Positions 6,131 through 6,303 of a DNA stretch of 6,303 nucleotides are shown here, piece by piece. The notes under the pieces are model-generated. The model did no database searches and was not told the DNA's origin. It saw only the letters and a program-made list of their open reading frames with translations. A program made the translations under genes and the position numbers. Location of the stretch: positions 13,580-19,882 of the forward strand of contig PMIV01000119.1 in NCBI GenBank assembly GCA_003158355.1, given 5' to 3'. How positions within the stretch are numbered: the first letter of the stretch is position 1; the number at the start of each line of letters is the position of its first letter. Source of the DNA: Anaerolineaceae bacterium. GTDB taxonomy: Bacteria > Chloroflexota > Anaerolineae > Anaerolineales > Anaerolineaceae.

Positions 6131-6277
6131 ACGGCATTCACAAGAAAGCTTGAAAACGCCAAAATAATTGTCATCGCGAGCCTTGGGCGTTCTTCCCAAG
6201 GCGTGGCGATCTCAGCCCGGGGAGAGGCGCACAAATATAGTTAGGAAAATGACAACATGTTTCATTCTTGTGAAAAC
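6131..6277. repeat. Repeat element copy B (147 bp), second member of the family seen at 3056-3205
   Basis: The left end ACGGCATTCACAAGAA (6131-6146) and right end ATTCTTGTGAAAAC (6264-6277) are exact reverse-complement matches to the two ends of copy A. The total length is 147 against 150 bp. TTCACAAGAA (6137-6146) and TTCTTGTGAA (6265-6274) form a perfect 10-bp inverted repeat. After the left repeat both copies carry GAAAACG (6152-6158 here, 3071-3077 in A). The middle holds a larger, better preserved hairpin core than copy A. No open frame of note. The shared ends and length make chance similarity unlikely. Confidence 0.72.
6168..6255. repeat. Nested palindromic repeat inside copy B (TTGTCAT ... 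ATGACAA)
   Basis: TTGTCAT (6168-6174) and ATGACAA (6249-6255) are a perfect 7-bp inverted repeat. Inside, ATCGC (6173-6177) pairs with GCGAT (6206-6210), and CCTTGGG (6181-6187) pairs with CCCAAGG (6195-6201) across a seven-base loop. The form TGTCAT-CGCGAG-hairpin-GGCGATCTC resembles dispersed intergenic palindromes that I recall from many bacterial genomes, including Chloroflexota; no search was run. It may be a separate small element nested in copy B. Confidence 0.6.
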
Positions 6278-6303
6278 CTTGGATTGCTGGCAAGAATATA
6301 TAT

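Larger units (their letters stand above)
6120..6291. repeat. Direct repeat GATTGCTGGC on both sides of element copy B
   Basis: GATTGCTGGC lies at 6120-6129 and again at 6282-6291, 162 bp apart and bracketing copy B (6131-6277). The left copy ends one base before the element. The right copy begins four bases after it and follows CTTGTGAAAACCTTG. The asymmetry and ten-base length argue against a simple target-site duplication, and each copy sits next to a CTTGTGA. Tandem or nested repeat units are the alternative. Confidence 0.5.

Overview
The window looks like an ordinary chromosomal stretch of a bacterium of moderate GC content. The gene types (a lipoprotein MecA/PbpC-type penicillin-binding protein next to rsgA, and a short MprF-like DUF2156 membrane protein) and a TTGTCAT/CGCGAG...GCGATCTC intergenic repeat would fit Chloroflexota (Anaerolineae-like). 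No marker gene settles this, so the taxonomic guess is weak.

Layout. Positions 1-2995, minus strand: a cell-envelope and housekeeping cluster read in the order maf (nucleotide pyrophosphatase), class B penicillin-binding protein, rsgA (ribosome-assembly GTPase). The spacing is 27 nt between the first two genes and a 4-nt ATGA overlap between the last two, so it is probably one operon. rsgA runs off the left edge; only its first 39 complete codons are present. Positions 2996-3241: a non-coding gap holding a probable maf promoter and a 150-bp repeat element (copy A). Positions 3242-4114, minus: a cytosolic alpha/beta hydrolase. Positions 4162-5811, plus: a divergently transcribed MprF-like aminoacyl-phosphatidylglycerol synthase. 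A 47-bp gap separates the two and carries a good promoter for the hydrolase. Positions 5812-6303: an AT-rich non-coding tail with an 89-bp imperfect inverted-repeat structure, a short direct repeat and a second, 147-bp copy (copy B) of the repeat element.

Function. Two genes act on the cell envelope: the penicillin-binding protein cross-links peptidoglycan, and the MprF-like protein should attach amino acids to phosphatidylglycerol. The divergent hydrolase recalls known pairs of an aminoacyl-PG synthase with an alpha/beta-fold aminoacyl-PG hydrolase, but the pairing here is inference.

The least expected signal is the pair of intergenic elements. Copies A (3056-3205) and B (6131-6277) share a 16-nt and a 14-nt perfect end sequence at nearly the same separation. 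Both have TTCACAAGAA/TTCTTGTGAA inverted repeats just inside the ends and a hairpin core. The outer ends appear to be reversed relative to the core between the two copies. They look like a small non-autonomous mobile or nested repeat family. I found no transposase, CRISPR array, tRNA or rRNA.
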